A stretch of 64,000 bases of DNA from Cunninghamia lanceolata (GCA_027924645.1 BSBN01001687.1:3844001-3908000); one strand, 5' to 3'. Positions 45,841-57,620 are shown, counted from the first letter of the stretch. Numbers and translations: made by a program. Notes: a model not told the origin generated them from the sequence alone.

Positions 45841-46864
45841 CATCTCCTAAGCAAACAACACCATTACTTCCTACACCACCATCCACCCAAAAGCCTTAAT
45901 GTTTATCACGGTGTGTGTAGTTGTTGGTCATGGTCCCCTTCCATCCCGCAACACTTCCACATACCTCCATCTCCCCATTCTTTTTCCACTATCCTACATA
46001 TCTTCCCCATCCTATCCCTATGGTCCATGCTTTTGCATAAGCCTTTCATCTACCATCTACCTACTCCATCTACCTCTTTCATGCAACCCCCTACCAACAT
46101 CTATGAGCACACTTGACATGGTCCATGCGATGACATCCATCAAGCATGACTATCATCTTTCATGGCACTAGATGCTTGAGTCCCTTTTGTCCATATCCAC
46201 CTATCCCATTCAAAAATTAAAAAAATGAAAAAAAAAAAAAGAGAAATCCCTTTGTCCAATGGTGAAAACCCAGTAAACAGGTGCCTTGGATAAGTACAAT
46301 GATGAAAATGTTGCAAAAATGCATCATGTGTAAGTTGATCTTCTATGTTACCTACACTTGGGGGCACGTTGTCTCATCCTCCTATCATTTTCCAACTTAT
46401 CATTTTCCATCCTATCATATCCTCTCTTACCATGTCCTTATCCATCCACATACACATACCTATCATATTGAGTCCATTCATCCTCTCTTCCTCATCTTGA
46501 TCTTGATAAATATTGGGGGAAACAATGTTGAAACATGCTTTGGTTATCTCTAGATATACCTCATCCTCTCCATCCATCCTATCATCCCATTTTCATAAGC
46601 CTAATCCTATCATCATCCCTCGCCATGAGCCTTGCCATGAAAAATCCTAAGCATACTATCTAGAATGAGGCATGTTGTTCTTATGCGGTATAGCCTTTGA
46701 GATCACATCCTTGCTCTCTTGCGCATACGTCTAGTCATCCCTTATCACCCATCCTTTCATCCATCCAACCCTACCTACCTACCTCCTTGCACCTAGACTT
46801 GGTTTCTCCTCGTCATTGGTCTCTAGCACAAAGGCTGCCCAAATTGTAAATCCATTGACATCCC
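45841..46864 (+). other. Element C region downstream of the ORF
   Basis: Conserved with 13401-14590 of element A without a shared frame; A-rich tract at 46205-46245. No gene. Confidence 0.5.
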
Positions 46865-47165
46865 AAAACATTTCAAATTATAAAAAAATCATAAAAAGTC
46901 CTAAAAAATCATAAAAAGCCCTAAAAAAATCCAAAAAAATTATAAAATGTCTTGAAAAAATATAAAAATATCATAAACTGTCTTGAAAAATGCCAAAAAG
47001 ATCATAAAAAGCCTTGAAAAAATATCAAAAAAACCATAAACTGTCCCGAAAAAATGCCAAAAAATCATAAAAAGTCTTGAAAAAATCCAAAAAAAAATAC
47101 AAAGAAATTAAATATTCCCAAAAATACAAAAAAAATTAAATATTCCAAAAAATACAAAAAAATAA
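46865..47165. repeat. A-rich minisatellite, unit about 31-33 bp
   Basis: About nine units such as AAAATCATAAAAAGTCCT. It is the inverted counterpart of 12925-13400 in element A, shorter and less regular. Confidence 0.87.
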
Positions 47166-47580
47166 AAAAATCCAACAAAAATAAAACAATCATATCAAAT
47201 CAATTCACCAAATCAATTCTTCCAATCATTAAATCAACAATCAATCATCAAATCAAAGTAGATCAATCACATCAATCCAATTCAATCAATCATTTCATCT
47301 AATCATCACTTCAAAATCAATCCATCACATCAAATCATCAAAACAAAGCAAATCAAATCAGCAATCAAAATAATCATCCAATCATCAAATCAAATCAATC
47401 ACTTCATCCAATCATCATTGTATCTAATCGCATCAAATCCATAAAAAAAACCTAATCAAACAATCGCAATCACATCAATCCCATATCATCAAACACCCAA
47501 TCAATCTCAATCAATCCATCACCCGATCAATCTATCCACTTCTATCAATAAAACAAAATCAGAACTACATCTCATCTCTA
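47166..47580. repeat. ATCAATC-rich degenerate repeat
   Basis: Irregular AATCAATC and ATCAAATC units, counterpart of 12720-12924 in A but about twice as long. Confidence 0.75.
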
Positions 47581-48493
47581 TCTCTAAGTGCCTTGATCAC
47601 GTGGATACTGGGTATGTAGGCAATCTAGAGTACGAAGGAAGTGCCCAGATTCAGGCACAGGTGATATTCGTCTTTCTCCCATCTCTCATCTTCTTCTATC
47701 ATGTATCTCCATCAATTCATCAATCTTTCAAATCAATTCTTCAATCACTTCTTCCAATCAATCTCATCATCAATCATCCATCCAATAAACTCAAATGCAA
47801 GTCATCATTTATCCATACCAATCAAGATAATCAATCAAGTCAAATTATCCAATCACATCCTTGGTCTTGATCCTATCCTTGTTGTAAACCCAATCAATAA
47901 ATCAATCAATCATCAATCATCCTTGTGTTGATCTAGGGATACATCATTCCCCGCCATGACATGACTATCATCATCAATCAATCAATTTATCTTTGGTTTA
48001 CAGCTTGATAGGGGCAATACCTTGTTTGTTTTTGTATCATTTGTGCGTGCTTTCTTGCTTGCTTGTGTGTGTTATCATGTTTTGCATTTGTATCCATATC
48101 TTCCCAGCTAATATTCATATCTTGTATCTAGACATGGTTGTATTATGCTGGGGCATGAGACACATCGTCACCTTGGTCCTCATACCCTGGTGCATAATGT
48201 CTCATGCTATATCAAACATCATGGTTGCTCACTTTCATTGTAGCATAACGTATCCTTGATCTCTTTCATCCATTTCCTATCTTGCATCATTCATCTTATC
48301 CTTCCTTGATCAATCCATTTCATTTCGAGAGCCTACCCGTGTTTGTCCAACCCACCTATCCTCTCGAGGGGGCATCATCATCCTATCATTCCATTCTCAT
48401 CCTATCTTTCCATCATCTTCTTTTTTCTCTATCCATACCTTAACTTCTTTGAAACAATGTCACTCAACACAAATCTTATCATCTCGAATATTA
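47581..48493 (+). other. Element C 3' untranslated region with conserved block
   Basis: The block at 47603-47660 (GGGTATGTAGGCAATC, AGTACGAAGG, CCCAGATTCAGGC) matches 12620-12690 of A. The rest is conserved, non-coding. Confidence 0.6.
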
Positions 48494-48511
48494 TCTCAAA
48501 GAGTGGCAAAA
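48494..48511 (+). other. Polypurine tract of element C
   Basis: TCTCAAAGAGTGGCAAAA just before the 3' LTR; one change (G to T) from that of A breaks the purine run. Confidence 0.75.
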
Positions 48512-49343
48512 TATAGACACCCAAAAATGTCCACCTTGTTATAACATTACATCTTGTATCATGTTTTTCCCTAGGTACCCATTTCGTCACCATCATAATC
48601 CCTTCTTCACCTAATCTAGCATCTTCCTGTAATAAATTAAATAAATATAACATTTATTTAAATTATCCCGTCCTCTTCACATTATTAAATAAATAAATTT
48701 TATTTATTTATTTAACCCCCCTTTCCTCTTAAATAAAATAAAATAAATCTTTTATTTTATTTCTATTTATTACTTTATCCTCATTTTCCTCATGATTTAA
48801 ATAATATTAAATAATTTAAATCATTAACTTATCTTCCATATCCATCTCTTGAGATGAATCAACTCATCTCTTTCACCTTCCAATTCCCTCTCTAGTGAAC
48901 TCAACTCATCTCTCAAACCACTCCAACCACCTTCTAATTTCCTCTCAAGTGAACTCTATTCACCTGCTAATTTTCCTCCCAAGTTGCATAAGCCACTTTC
49001 CAATTTCAATTATCACTTATAAAATGGAAATTTTATCCTTCCATTTGCTCATCTTTCTCTATAAATTCATTCACAACCATGCCATTTGCATGGATGAACT
49101 TTTAAGCACCGTTACTCTACCAAAATTCTACCTCTCATCCATCACCTACCTATCTTCTTCTCATCAATCTCAATCTTATCATCTCATACCTATCATCATG
49201 CTACAGATCTGAGCAACCAACAATCCAACCATTCAAACAATCAACATGCATGCATCATTTGAAGTATTCGTAAAATTTGGGTAAACAGGTAAATGCATGT
49301 TATTGTTTTATCTATTTCATTTATCCAAATTTTTGTGTATATA
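48512..49343 (+). repeat. 3' LTR of element C
   Basis: Starts TATAGACACCCAAAAATG, so the terminal TG has become TA. The right end is placed at GTGTATATA before GTGTA on the basis of the L3 sequence that resumes there. About 832 bp against 924 for the 5' LTR. Confidence 0.75.
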
Positions 49344-49379
49344 GTGTAACCACTTGAGGAAGGTCTGGGATTAAACATA

Positions 49380-50285
49380 ATGGATCCAACAAGATACCTA
49401 GGTTTGATGGGACAAATTATGCCTTTTGGAAGCTAAGGATGGAAGCTTATATCAATTCTCTAGGGTGTGGTGTTTGGGACTGTCAAGATTGGTTACACAG
49501 TTCTTGCTTCTATTCTTACATATGCAGATAAAGTTAAGAAGTATGATAATAATGCCAAGGAAAAGTTTGCTATCATAATTGGGTTAGCTGATTCAAAGCT
49601 TTCAAAGGCAATGAGTTGCATTTCTACTCAAGAAGTTTGGGATAAACTTAAAACCATCTACGAAGGAGATAATAAAGTGAAGCAAACTAAGATGGAGATC
49701 TTCAAGAACAAATTTGAGAATGTAAAAATGTCAGAGGATGAAGACATTGCTGGATATATGCTTTGGGTGAATGAAGTGGTCAATGACATTAAAGGTCTTG
49801 GTGGAGAAGTGAAAGAAGATGAGGTTGTGAAAAAGGTCCTGAGATCTATTCCCAAATCTTATAGTCATAAAGTATCTACCATTGAGGAGAATGTAGACTT
49901 GGATACATACACCATAGACAAATTATTTGGTTCCCTTACTTCCTTTGAAATGTGAGAGTTTGGCAGTGATGTTCCAAAGAAAGAAGTTGCTTTCAAAACC
50001 AGTATGAAGACAAAATAATAAGTTGCTTCTAATTGTGGAAAGGTTGGTCATTTTGCTTCTAAATCTCCTTTCAAAGAATCAAGGTTAGTAACAGAAGAGA
50101 CAAGTTCAAGAGAAGTCTGTATTCCATAGAAAGAATTATTCTTCAGAAGATGAGGATCATGATGATTCAAATGATGAAACACTTTTCATGACCCTAAGTG
50201 TTGGTAACAAAAAGGATGGTGCTAGAACAAGTGAGAAGACTGATATCTTGCAAATAAATTAAAACAATGAAAGATCAATGGTTGT
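49380..50285 (+). pseudogene. L3 gag, broken
   Basis: Copia-type gag (UBN2-like). ATG at 49380, near-typical opening (RFDGTNYAFWKLRMEAY after a shift), then an open piece 49467-49955 with DSKLSKAMSCISTQEVWDKL, NKFENVKMSEDEDIAGYMLW and LRSIPKSYSHKVSTIEE. After the stop at 49953-49955 comes a knuckle remnant (NCGKVGHFASKS) near 50033-50070 in which the last cysteine has become serine. Gag would package the RNA; it is broken in at least three places. Confidence 0.85.
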
Positions 50286-50651
50286 ATGGACTACCTTTCA
50301 TGTAAAAGAAGAATCCAAGGCTTGGTAATTGATAGTGGATGCTCAAATCATATGACTGGTGACAAGGATGAGTTTATCATCCTTGAAAAGTGGGATGGTG
50401 ATGCTATCCATTTTGGTGGCAATGAGTCAGCACATATCTATGGTAAAGGTGCTATAACTATTGATGGGAAGAATAGGACTAAGTATGTCCTTTATGTCAA
50501 AGGAATAAAACATAATCTTCTCAGTGTTAGTCAGTTGTATAGCAAATGGTATAATCTCACCTTTCATGCCAAAGGTTGTGAGATTAGGAAGGTAGGATCC
50601 AAAAATTCATGGCAGAAGGTATCAAGACATATGGTGATATCTATCATCTGA
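50286..50651 (+). pseudogene. L3 protease
   Basis: Copia aspartic protease with D-S-G at 50331-50339 (LVIDSGCSNHMTGDKDEF), then the IKHNLLSVSQLYSKWYNLTF segment that leads into the pre-integrase region. Open for 121 codons, then shifted. Confidence 0.88.
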
Positions 50652-51626
50652 AGGAGTTAAATGGAAGAACATGTTTGTTGTCTCAATCTAATGAGTGTTG
50701 GCTATGGCACAAGAGAATGGGACACAAGAATTTTGACAATATGGTAAAAGATCAATTCTACTCATGTAGTGAGAGATATGCCCAAGATAATCAAGCCTAC
50801 AAATGCAGTATGCAGGGAATGTCAAATGGGAAAGTAGACAAATAAAAACTTCAAAAGCAAGGAGTACTCTTCTTCAAAGCCATTAGAGCTGATTCAAACT
50901 AATCTATGTGGCCCCAGAAGAGTAAGGAGTCAACAAGGTGAGAGGTATTTCATGTTGCTTATTGATGATTATTCTAGAATGACTTGGGTTACTTGCTTAA
51001 GAGAAAAATCAGATGCCCTTGATAAATCTAAAGTGTTCAAATCTATGGTTGAGAATGAAGTTGATGCCAAGATTAAATGTTTGAGGTTTGATAGAGGAGG
51101 TGAGTTTAATTCAAATGAATATGAAAAGTTTTGTGAAGATAATGGTATTAGGAGACATCTGTCAACTCCTAGGAACCCTCAACAAAATGGGGTAGTGGAA
51201 AGAAAGAATAGGACTATGCAAGAGATGTCTAGGGTAACGTTGAAAGATGTAGATCTTCCTAATGTGTATTGGAATGATGCAGTTCATACTATTGTCTATC
51301 TAATTAATAGAGTGCAATTGAGGGTCAACATCACTAAGACCCCTTATGAGCTATGGTATGGAAGACCTCCCACAGTCAGATACTTTAGGATCTTTGGCAA
51401 CAAATGCTATATCAGAAGAGATGAAGATGACCTAGGAAAGTTTGATTCAAGAAGAAATGAAGGAATCTTTCTTGGCTACTCAACTAGAAGCAAGGCTTAT
51501 AGATGCTACAACAAGAGGTTGGGGAAGATGATTGAAAACACAAATGTCAAGGTAGATAAAGACCTGTATCAGATCTCACATGAATCGGAGGACTCTAAAT
51601 CTGATCTTTCCATGCATTGTAGATGA
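50609..51626 (+). pseudogene. L3 integrase, frameshifted
   Basis: The zinc domain starts with CWLWHKRMGHKNFDNM (the two histidines). The cysteine pair (C-x2-C before a QMGK-like end) is present only in another frame near 50808-50835, so a shift lies there. The core is open at 50952-51626: LLIDDYSRMTW, LRFDRGGEFNS and NGVVERKNRTMQ supply the three acidic positions. The copia C-terminal GKF-KxxEGIFLGYSxxSKAYR-type segment follows (FDSRRNEGIFLGYSTRSKAY). Confidence 0.9.
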
Positions 51627-52820
51627 AGAAGAAGAAGTGAAGGAAGAAAAGGAACTAGAACAAGAACTAGAGTAGATGCATAAGACTCCAACAAAGTATG
51701 TTTAGAAGAACCACTTGACAAATCAGATCACTGGAGACAAGAATAAGGGTGTGTTGACTAGGAGAAGTTTTGCAAAAGTATGTGAGAAAGTAAACTTGTG
51801 TTTGTTATCAAAGGTGGAACCCAAAAACTTTGCTGATGCCAACAAGGATGATGGATGGATAACAACCATGGAAGAAGAATTGGATCAAACTGAAAAAAAT
51901 TAGACATGGGAATTGGTTCCCAGACTAGAAAAAAAGAATGCCATAGGAACAAAATGGGTGTTCCAGAACAAACTAAATGAAGAAGGTGAAGTTGTAAGGA
52001 ACAAGGCAAGATTGGTCTACAAAGGATACACACAAGTTAAAGGTATTGATTTTGAGGGGACTTTTGCTCTGGTGGCAAGGATGGAGGCAATCAAAATGTT
52101 CCTTGCTCTTGCTACTCATAAGAACTTCAAGGTATATCAAATGGATGTTATGTCAGCATTTCTAAATGGTGACCTAGAGGAAGAGGTTTATATTGAACAA
52201 CCAAGTGGTTTCTAGACATCAGAAGATCTGGACATGGTGTGCAGACTCAAGAAGGCTCTGTATGGTTTTAAGAAAGCACCTAGAGCCTAGTATGCTAGAT
52301 TGGATGAGTACTTACTTCAGTAGGGCTTCAAGAAAGGTACTACAAATAGCAATCTTTATATCAAGGAAGAAGGAGACAAGATATTGATAGTTGCAGTATA
52401 TGTTGATGACATCATCTTTGGTGGAGATGATGATATGTGTAAGAGGTTTGCAGAGGAGATGCAAAAAGAGTTTGAGATGTCTATGATTGGTGAAATGTCT
52501 TTCTTCCTTGGACTTCAAATTTCTCAGCTAGATAGTGGTATCTTTATTTCTCAAGCTAAGTATGTCAAAGAGTTGTTGAAGAAGTTTGGTATGGAGGATT
52601 CAAATCTAGTGAGTACTTCTATGGTCACTAGATGTCACTTGAGAAAATATGATGAGTCTTCAGAGGTGGATCAAACTGTCTATATGTCTATGATTGGAGC
52701 ACTACTATACTTGACTGCTTCTACACCTGATATCATGCTTGTTGTATGTGTGGTTGCCAGATATCAAGCCAATCCAAAGCAAACACATGAGAAGGTAGTG
52801 AAAAGGTATTCTGATACTTG
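51627..52820 (+). pseudogene. L3 reverse transcriptase, broken
   Basis: Copia RT in another frame from about 51700: [70 protein letters not shown], then the catalytic Y-V-D-D at 52398-52409 (VAVYVDDIIFGG). The thumb runs to MIGALLYLTASTPDI. Stops at 51901, 52213, 52288 and 52321 and a shift after about 52810 break it. Confidence 0.92.
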
Positions 52821-53306
52821 AAAGGAACTTAGAACTATGGCCTATGGTATCCAAGAGCTAATGAATTTCATTTAAGTGCTTACACTGATGCTGACTAGGT
52901 TGGTTGTGTTGATGATAGAAGAAGTACAAGTGGTGGTGCTTTCTTTCTAGGAAGTAGATCAGTTTTATGGCAGAGCAAGAAGCTAGATTCAATGTCCTTA
53001 TCCATTACAGAGGCAAAGTACATTGCAATAGCATCTTGTTGTAAACAAGTGTTGTGGATGAAGCAAACCATGAAGGTATTGTATGATGAGCCTATTCCTA
53101 TCTTGTGTGACAATACAAGTGCTATCAATATTTCCAAGAATCTAGTGATGCATTCTAGAACCAAGCATATAGCAATCAGGTATCACTTTTTGAGAGAGAA
53201 GGTTGCAGATAAAAAACTGAAGTTGGAATATGTTCCAACAAAGGATCAAATAGTAGATATTTTCACAAAGGCTTTGGCAAAGGATACTTTTGAGGATCTC
53301 CAGTAG
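52821..53306 (+). pseudogene. L3 RNase H
   Basis: Copia RNase H. A segment with SGGAFFL-like and WQSKK blocks near 52930-52990 leads into the open piece 52992-53306: SLSITEAKYIAIASCCKQVLW, PILCDNTSAINISKN, SRTKHIAIRYHFLREKV and the usual end VDIFTKALAKDTFEDL. The stop at 53304-53306 is the normal pol end. Confidence 0.9.
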
Positions 53307-53597
53307 AGGTTAGGGGTAATTGCCCCTCCTCCTTCTTTCTAGATGCATAATGGTGCATCTTTCCAGGGGGAGTTCATGTTATATCTTGTTCTTGGACTGA
53401 TGGTGGCTACTTCTCAGGGGGAGCAGGTAGTGGTTGCTGATGTTAGGGGGAGCTTGTTTTCTGCAAGAAGCAGTCATGGCCTAAGAAAGAATGTCTAGGT
53501 ATGTGGTCTCTGATTGAGGTAGTGATTGCCCTTTGTCCTTGATGTCAAAGGGGGAGAGAAGCAGAGATGTGTTGCCATCAATGCCAAAGGGGGAGAT
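53307..53597 (+). other. L3 region between pol and 3' LTR with five purine tracts
   Basis: Short purine tracts occur at about 53364 (CAGGGGGAG), 53416 (CAGGGGGAG), 53446 (TAGGGGGAG), 53546 (CAAAGGGGGAGAG) and finally 53585-53597 (CAAAGGGGGAGAT), the last touching the LTR. No gene. Confidence 0.85.
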
Positions 53598-55438
53598 TGT
53601 TACACATATGGTTCATAGGGCTGTCATTGATGTCAACACTATCACTAGGTTGTCATTGATATCAACACTATCATGGTGGTGTGATGGTGTTCATAGTTGG
53701 ATGTCATGCCCCATCCAACAAGAGAAGAAGATATAATTCATTATTGAATCCAACAAGAGAAGAAGATAGAGTTCATGGTTGGATGTCATGTCCCATCCAA
53801 CAAGAGAAGAGAGAAGATATAGTTCATATTAATATGGGATTAGAAGCACAAAGATGATCAAATGTGTTGCTGATGTTGCCAATGGCCTCTAGTATGTATG
53901 ATCCAAGTTCCATGATGATTGCATTACTGGAAGAGTGTTTTGATGTTGATTGTTTGAAGACAGTGTCACTTCTGTGAAGATGTTCTGTACAGGACAATGG
54001 AATGCTCCAAATTCCTCCGCATTTATAGATATGGCCATGCAATTTTGGAATTGTGTTCAAGATATAGTGAAGGTGATAATTCCAACTTTTTAGATCATTT
54101 GTCTTTCCATTGTGAAAGTTACACATGATAGAGTACCAACATGTGTTCTAGCAGAGTAAGTTAGTTATGAAGGCCTGTTGGGATGCTCTATAGTCCTCCG
54201 CAAATGAATGATTACCTTTGTGGTTTTAAGGACATGTTTATGGATGTGTATTAAATGCTTCCTTGCAATTTCAAGGTTCTTGGTGGTCTGCAACTCAGTT
54301 TTTCAAATGACAACATGTTGCAGTGTGTTCTGGATGACAAATTGTTCTCAGAGTTAATGATTGAAGTTGTGCGGTACAATTCTTTGATGTGCGGTGGCAA
54401 AGGAGTGTTTGGGGATGTTGTATGAGTGATGTGGACTCATATTGAAAAGTTTCACAAAGATCTTTCTTGTTTTTGGTACCACACAAGGTTTTCATGTTGA
54501 TGTGGCCATTATACTTCAAGTCTTCATGTGTTTTGCTTGCTAAATGACCAGAGTGTGTGGATGTAATTCATTGGTGTTTGAATCTATGAGGGATGTTTTG
54601 GACCTGGTTAAGCAAATGTTGGTGTCCTCAAGTGTAACGCGTGGTTTCACTTAGGATGTTTCATATTGTGTGTTGTCTGGCTGACTTGTAAATGTATTTT
54701 TCATGTTGTATCTGGGTGAAAATCAATGTAATCAATGTAATATCATGTATAAATAGTGAATCAAATTGAGTGAGGAGAAGTGTGATTGCAAGTTGATCGA
54801 AAAGTTTGCAAGCAGAAAAAAGGCAAAATAAATGCATTATTGATGTGCGACTGAAGGAAAAAGAGTAGAAGTTGTTGACATTGTCCAAATTCATCTTGAA
54901 GACATATTTTTGATAGTGATCAAGTATAGAGTGTGCCTAACTGATAAGATCATCAGAAGGAAGTGTGAAGAGGCAGAAGTGCAATCATCAAAAGTGTGAG
55001 TTTCAATGCCAGATCTTAGACAGTAGAAAGACTGTCATATTGTAATCTTTTGTAAGTGTGTTCTCATTTCAGGGAGTACTAGCTTCCTTGGGAGTGACCC
55101 TAAAATAATGTCTTTAGGGAGTAGAAGCTTCCTTTGTAGTGACCCTAAATCAAAGTTACTTAGGGAGTAGTAGCTTCCTTGGGTTATAGCCCCTAAAACA
55201 AAGTTATTATTTGAACTTCATATATTGTGAGTTAATCCTCACCATGGTTTTTCCCTTCTAGGGTTTTCCACATATATCTAGTGTTATGTGTCAATGTACA
55301 TTGTGTTAATATTTCATCTTCATGTTTATGTTGTGATGATTAAGTTTTAATCTGCTCCAAGTAAGTTGAAGTTGTTAGAATTGAAGATTGTTTAGATACT
55401 GATTCACCCCCCCTCTCAGTATCTTGGTGTGTTCAACA
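53598..55438 (+). repeat. 3' LTR of L3
   Basis: 1841 bp, TGTTACACATATGG to GTGTTCAACA. GATCT follows. A 20-40-base segment (ATCACTAGGTTGTCATTGAT) is repeated near 53640-53675 in this copy only. Confidence 0.93.
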
Positions 55439-55443
55439 GATCT

Positions 55444-55846
55444 TAGATCCACATTCTTGGCATATATATTAAGAATAAGCATTCTATAAATGCATTGTAA
55501 TCAAGGAGTTAAATGGGGAGACTTTTATAAAATAATAAAGTTCAATATTTTAGCAGCAGTAGTTGTTTGTAATTTCATTTCTTAACAATCTTCAATTTCA
55601 TGTTCTTTACATTTTCAGTATTTCCCTTCACAAGCTTCTTAGGATAGATTTGATTCCAACATTTTCATTTATAATCTCTTAGATTAAATTTGATTGCAGT
55701 AATTTGTTTCATTCATTTCCTTTCAATTCTATTTGTAGAAAAGAATTTCATGCAAAATATTTCTTCTCCCTTTTGCATATAGCCTTGGACACTGCCCTAG
55801 ATTGACACTTATAATTAAATGATGAGGATAGTAGCGACCCTCATCA
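55444..55846 (+). repeat. 5' LTR of L2, second part
   Basis: Continues the LTR cut at 30830, ending CCCTCATCA. Matches 57178-57620 but lacks the 37-base duplication present there. Confidence 0.88.
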
Positions 55847-55850
55847 TTTT

Positions 55851-55870
55851 TGGCATCATTGTTGGGGATA
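55851..55870 (+). other. Primer binding site of L2 (tRNA-Asp-like)
   Basis: TGGCATCATTGTTGGGGAT. Compared with TGGCGCCGTTGCCGGGGAT, the tRNA-Asp type known from Athila-like elements, the differences are CG-to-CA/TG type changes, as in methylated DNA. Confidence 0.7.
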
Positions 55871-56739
55871 GGTTTCATTAGTGAGTTGTTGATCTAGTGA
55901 CAGCAGGTCAAAACAAAAATTAGTTTGGCAAGTCATTTTTAGGTTTATTATTTTAGAAACTCCCCCCCCAAAACAATAGATCCAAAGGAAGAGGTTCTTG
56001 TATACAAAGAAGGTGACAAATCTTGTGCAACATCCTCAACTAGAGGACCATGACATCAAGTCCCAATAAAAAAAGATCATTATTATTTGGACACCTTCAA
56101 AGTCCAAGGAGGGCTGCTTGATCATATATTGGAAGGACAAGGAGCTGCATCCAATCATGCATGCACTAGAATGTGAGGAAGGGTTGCAAGATCTTTCCAA
56201 TCAGGCCATGCATCTAATCAAATCATAAGTTATGGAGAAAGTTACAATTTCAAAGGAAGGTGAAGCATCAGAGTTCAAATCTTCAATCATCTTCTTCTCA
56301 TGGTTTTCTTCTTTAAAAAAGTTGAACATCACTAAGTAGAGTAGGATAGAGTAGGTTTATTTTCTACAAATAAGTGCTTAGCACATGCTATTTCTTCTTC
56401 CAAAGCTAAAAATGTACTTTTCTAGACAAATTTCTACTCCCAAAGAACTCTTGCAACATTCTAGATCTCTTTGGAGCCACCCATGGGCTCTAGTTCTAGC
56501 ATTACAACATTTTGGATCTCTCTGGAGCTGACCATACAACTAGCTCCAAATAGCTCCAAAGAGCTCCAGAGTAACTCAATTGACCATACAACTAGCTTTG
56601 GATAGATCTGGAGTAACTCATGACATATTTGGAGCATCGTTAGCACATCTCTCATAACATCTTCAGAACAACTGTAATAAAGATAAAGAGATTAGTTCTA
56701 GAAGTTCACTATGAGTTGTAGGAGGACCTACAATATTTT
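55871..56739 (+). other. L2 interior, no gene
   Basis: About 0.9 kb without a coding frame. Near 56500-56600 a segment with AGCTCCAAA is repeated, and GACCATACAACTAGCT occurs twice (56528 and 56582). Confidence 0.6.
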
Positions 56740-56757
56740 AGGTGTGGGGGAGATGGT
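56740..56757 (+). other. Polypurine tract of L2
   Basis: AGGTGTGGGGGAGATGG directly before the 3' LTR. Confidence 0.75.
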
Positions 56758-57620
56758 GAGACAATAAACCATCTCATCTATTAGCTAATCAAAAGCATGT
56801 CTTTTGCACAATTAGTTCCATTGCATGTCTTATTGATATTGCATGTTTTGCCTTGTAATCAACAATTAGTGTATTAAAGAATAAATTCTGTCAAGTTGGA
56901 GCACTAGAGAATTTTCTAGAAAGAAGCACGAAAAAAGGAAGTTAAAAATGCAGTCTCAGTAAAATAACAATATCTCTCTTGTTTCTCAATGAAATTCATA
57001 ATTTAAAAATATTCTAAAAGCTAAGAATGAGGGGAAACAAACTTAGAAAGAATTTGAGACAATTCGTCAAAATAAGTGAGTAGTTCGTGATAGAAATGAC
57101 TGAAATAAAAGTGGTGTGATAAAAGGTAGCAAGATTAGAGGAAGAAGATATAGTTTTTCTCTCCACGAATAGGATCTTAGGTCCACATTCTTGGCAAACT
57201 GATTAAGAATAAGCATTCTATAAATGCATTGTAATCAAAAAATCAAATGGGGAGTTTTATAAAATAATAAATTTTAGTATTTTAGCAGCAGTAGTTGCTT
57301 GTAGTTTCATTTCTTAGTAGTCTTTCCATTTCATGTTCTTTACATTTCCAATATTTCCCTTCACAAGCTTCTTAGGATAGATTTGATTCAAGTATTTCCC
57401 TTGACAAGCTTCTTAGGATAGATCTGATTCCATCATTTTCATTTATAAGCTCTTAGATTATATTTGATTATAGTAATTTGTTTCATTCATTTCATTTCAA
57501 TTTTGTTTGTAGAAAAGACTGCCATGCAACAAATTTCTTCTCCCTTTTGCATAAAGCCTTGGACATTGCCCTGGATTGACATTTATAATTAAATGATGAG
57601 GACTGCAATGAACCTCATCA
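56758..57620 (+). repeat. 3' LTR of L2
   Basis: 863 bp, TGAGACAATAAACC to ACCTCATCA. It keeps the unoccupied L3 target near 57170. A 37-base segment (TTTCCCTTCACAAGCTTCTT onward) is tandemly duplicated at 57355-57432. Confidence 0.88.

Larger units (their letters stand above)
32715..49343 (+). mobile_element. L4 / element C: second copy of the A family
   Basis: LTRs at 32715-33638 and 48512 to about 49343, with a primer site, leader, large ORF, minisatellite and purine tract in the same order as element A but on the + strand. It entered L3 about 25 bases after the primer site: L3 stops at GGGAAGCTTA and resumes at TAACCACTTGAGG. The duplication (GCTTA/GTGTA) is weak, so the right end is approximate. 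Its own length is about 9.0 kb after removing G2. Confidence 0.86.
30831..55438 (+). mobile_element. L3: Ty1/copia element, full length, interrupted by L4
   Basis: 1847- and 1841-bp LTRs, GATCT on both sides (30826-30830 and 55439-55443), a tRNA-Met type primer site, and gag, protease, integrase, RT, RNase H in copia order. The unoccupied target is visible in the other LTR of L2 (GGATCTTAGG near 57170). Long LTRs and several purine tracts recall the SIRE/Maximus group, which is inference. Stops and frameshifts make it inactive. Confidence 0.94.
30407..57620 (+). mobile_element. L2: coding-free element with tRNA-Asp-like primer site
   Basis: LTRs at 30407-30830 joined to 55444-55846 (interrupted by L3) and at 56758-57620. 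Flanks GGCAC (30402-30406) and GACAC (57621-57625) fit a 5-bp duplication with one change. The interior between the LTRs is only about 0.9 kb and has no gene. The primer site resembles the tRNA-Asp type used by Athila-like Ty3/gypsy elements. It is a short non-autonomous element with long LTRs. Confidence 0.85.

Noticed and set aside
52193..52387. Separate 64-codon frame overlapping L3 RT
   Set aside because: Out of frame with the RT motifs on both sides.
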